Shown here in pieces: positions 32,293 to 32,359 of a stretch of DNA of 32,359 bases. Below the pieces are notes generated by a model. It ran no database searches, had not been told where the DNA came from, and worked only from the letters and a program-made list of their open reading frames with translations. Origin of the DNA: an uncultured Candidatus Melainabacteria bacterium (GTDB taxonomy: Bacteria; Cyanobacteriota; Vampirovibrionia; Gastranaerophilales; Gastranaerophilaceae); assembly GCA_934717895.1 (NCBI GenBank), contig CAKUZO010000015.1, positions 1 to 32,359 of the forward strand, read 5' to 3'. Numbering within the stretch: position 1 is the first letter of the stretch; each line of letters starts with the position of its first letter. The position numbers and the translations under genes were made by a program.

Positions 32293-32359
32293 GGCGGGTG
32301 TCGTCAAGTGGTTAAGACCTCGGATTGTGGTTCCGATATGCATGGGTTCGAATCCCATC
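32293..32359 (+). tRNA. trnH: tRNA-His (GUG), 3' end beyond window
   Basis: Acceptor strand GCGGGTG preceded by an encoded extra G (32293), the G-1 that marks tRNA-His. The D-arm, anticodon arm TCGGA-TTGTGGT-TCCGA with anticodon GTG at 32327-32329, and T-arm ATGGG-TTCGAAT-CCCAT are all present. Only the 3' acceptor strand is cut off by the window end. Confidence 0.95.

Noticed and set aside
1..32359. CRISPR arrays, rRNA genes, insertion sequences with transposase, prophage genes
   Set aside because: I looked for them and saw none; the only repeats are the tandem unit, the inverted repeat and the island repeats described.

Overview
The window is AT-rich, densely coded bacterial DNA. Several signs point to a non-photosynthetic relative of Cyanobacteria, most likely a gut Gastranaerophilales (Melainabacteria/Vampirovibrionia). 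It has a response regulator that reads as a near-complete cyanobacterial RpaB and a DUF366 protein. It has a pilin of the AFTLAEVLITLGIIGVVAA type and an outer-membrane sugar gene (kdsB). It also has strict-anaerobe genes: the [FeFe]-hydrogenase maturase HydG and superoxide reductase. The taxonomic call is inference from protein appearance; no search was run.

Layout. 1-5.3 kb: partial LD-carboxypeptidase (-), then dnaX, an AI-2E/PerM-type permease and a radical SAM protein (+). 5.3-8.2 kb: an operon with a clear promoter, HEAT-repeat protein, queC, DUF366, SPOR protein. 8.2-13.0 kb, minus strand: surE, a 0.58 kb gene-less stretch with a 109-bp tandem repeat and an orphan terminator, a pseudopilin, hydG, mnmA. 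13.1-15.7 kb: glmU (+), an SRP RNA of the long type on the minus strand, then superoxide reductase and ferritin (+). 15.7-19.6 kb: a hairpin-forming inverted repeat, then a hybrid-type histidine kinase, a LuxR-type regulator and a membrane-anchored TolB-like protein in one overlapping operon. 19.6-23.0 kb: two paralogous membrane proteins of unknown function. 23.3-26.8 kb, minus strand: rsmE-cca and ybaB-recR, separated by a GC-rich island with an 11-G tract. 26.9-32.4 kb (+): a matrixin-like metalloprotease, the accD-accA-prmA-kdsB operon, rpaB, and the start of tRNA-His.

Most functions are housekeeping: replication and recombination (dnaX, ybaB, recR), RNA maturation (queC, mnmA, cca, rsmE, tRNA-His, SRP RNA), envelope precursors (glmU, kdsB, LD-carboxypeptidase) and fatty-acid synthesis (accA/D). 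The accessory interest lies in four places: the paralogous membrane pair, the signalling operon, the repeats, and the G-tract locus.

Promoters in this genome can be read by eye: TTGnnn, a 16-17 nt spacer, a TAtaaT-like -10, then a 6-nt gap to the start of transcription. At five places that sixth base is followed directly by an ATG, which predicts leaderless mRNAs (dnaX, mnmA, the histidine kinase, the metalloprotease and the G-tract ORF). At the G-tract locus the leaderless ATG runs into a run of eleven G, and a stop follows soon after. Adding one G would open a long frame, so this is a candidate phase-variable gene. That is the most unusual hypothesis here, and it carries real counter-evidence that is noted in the findings.
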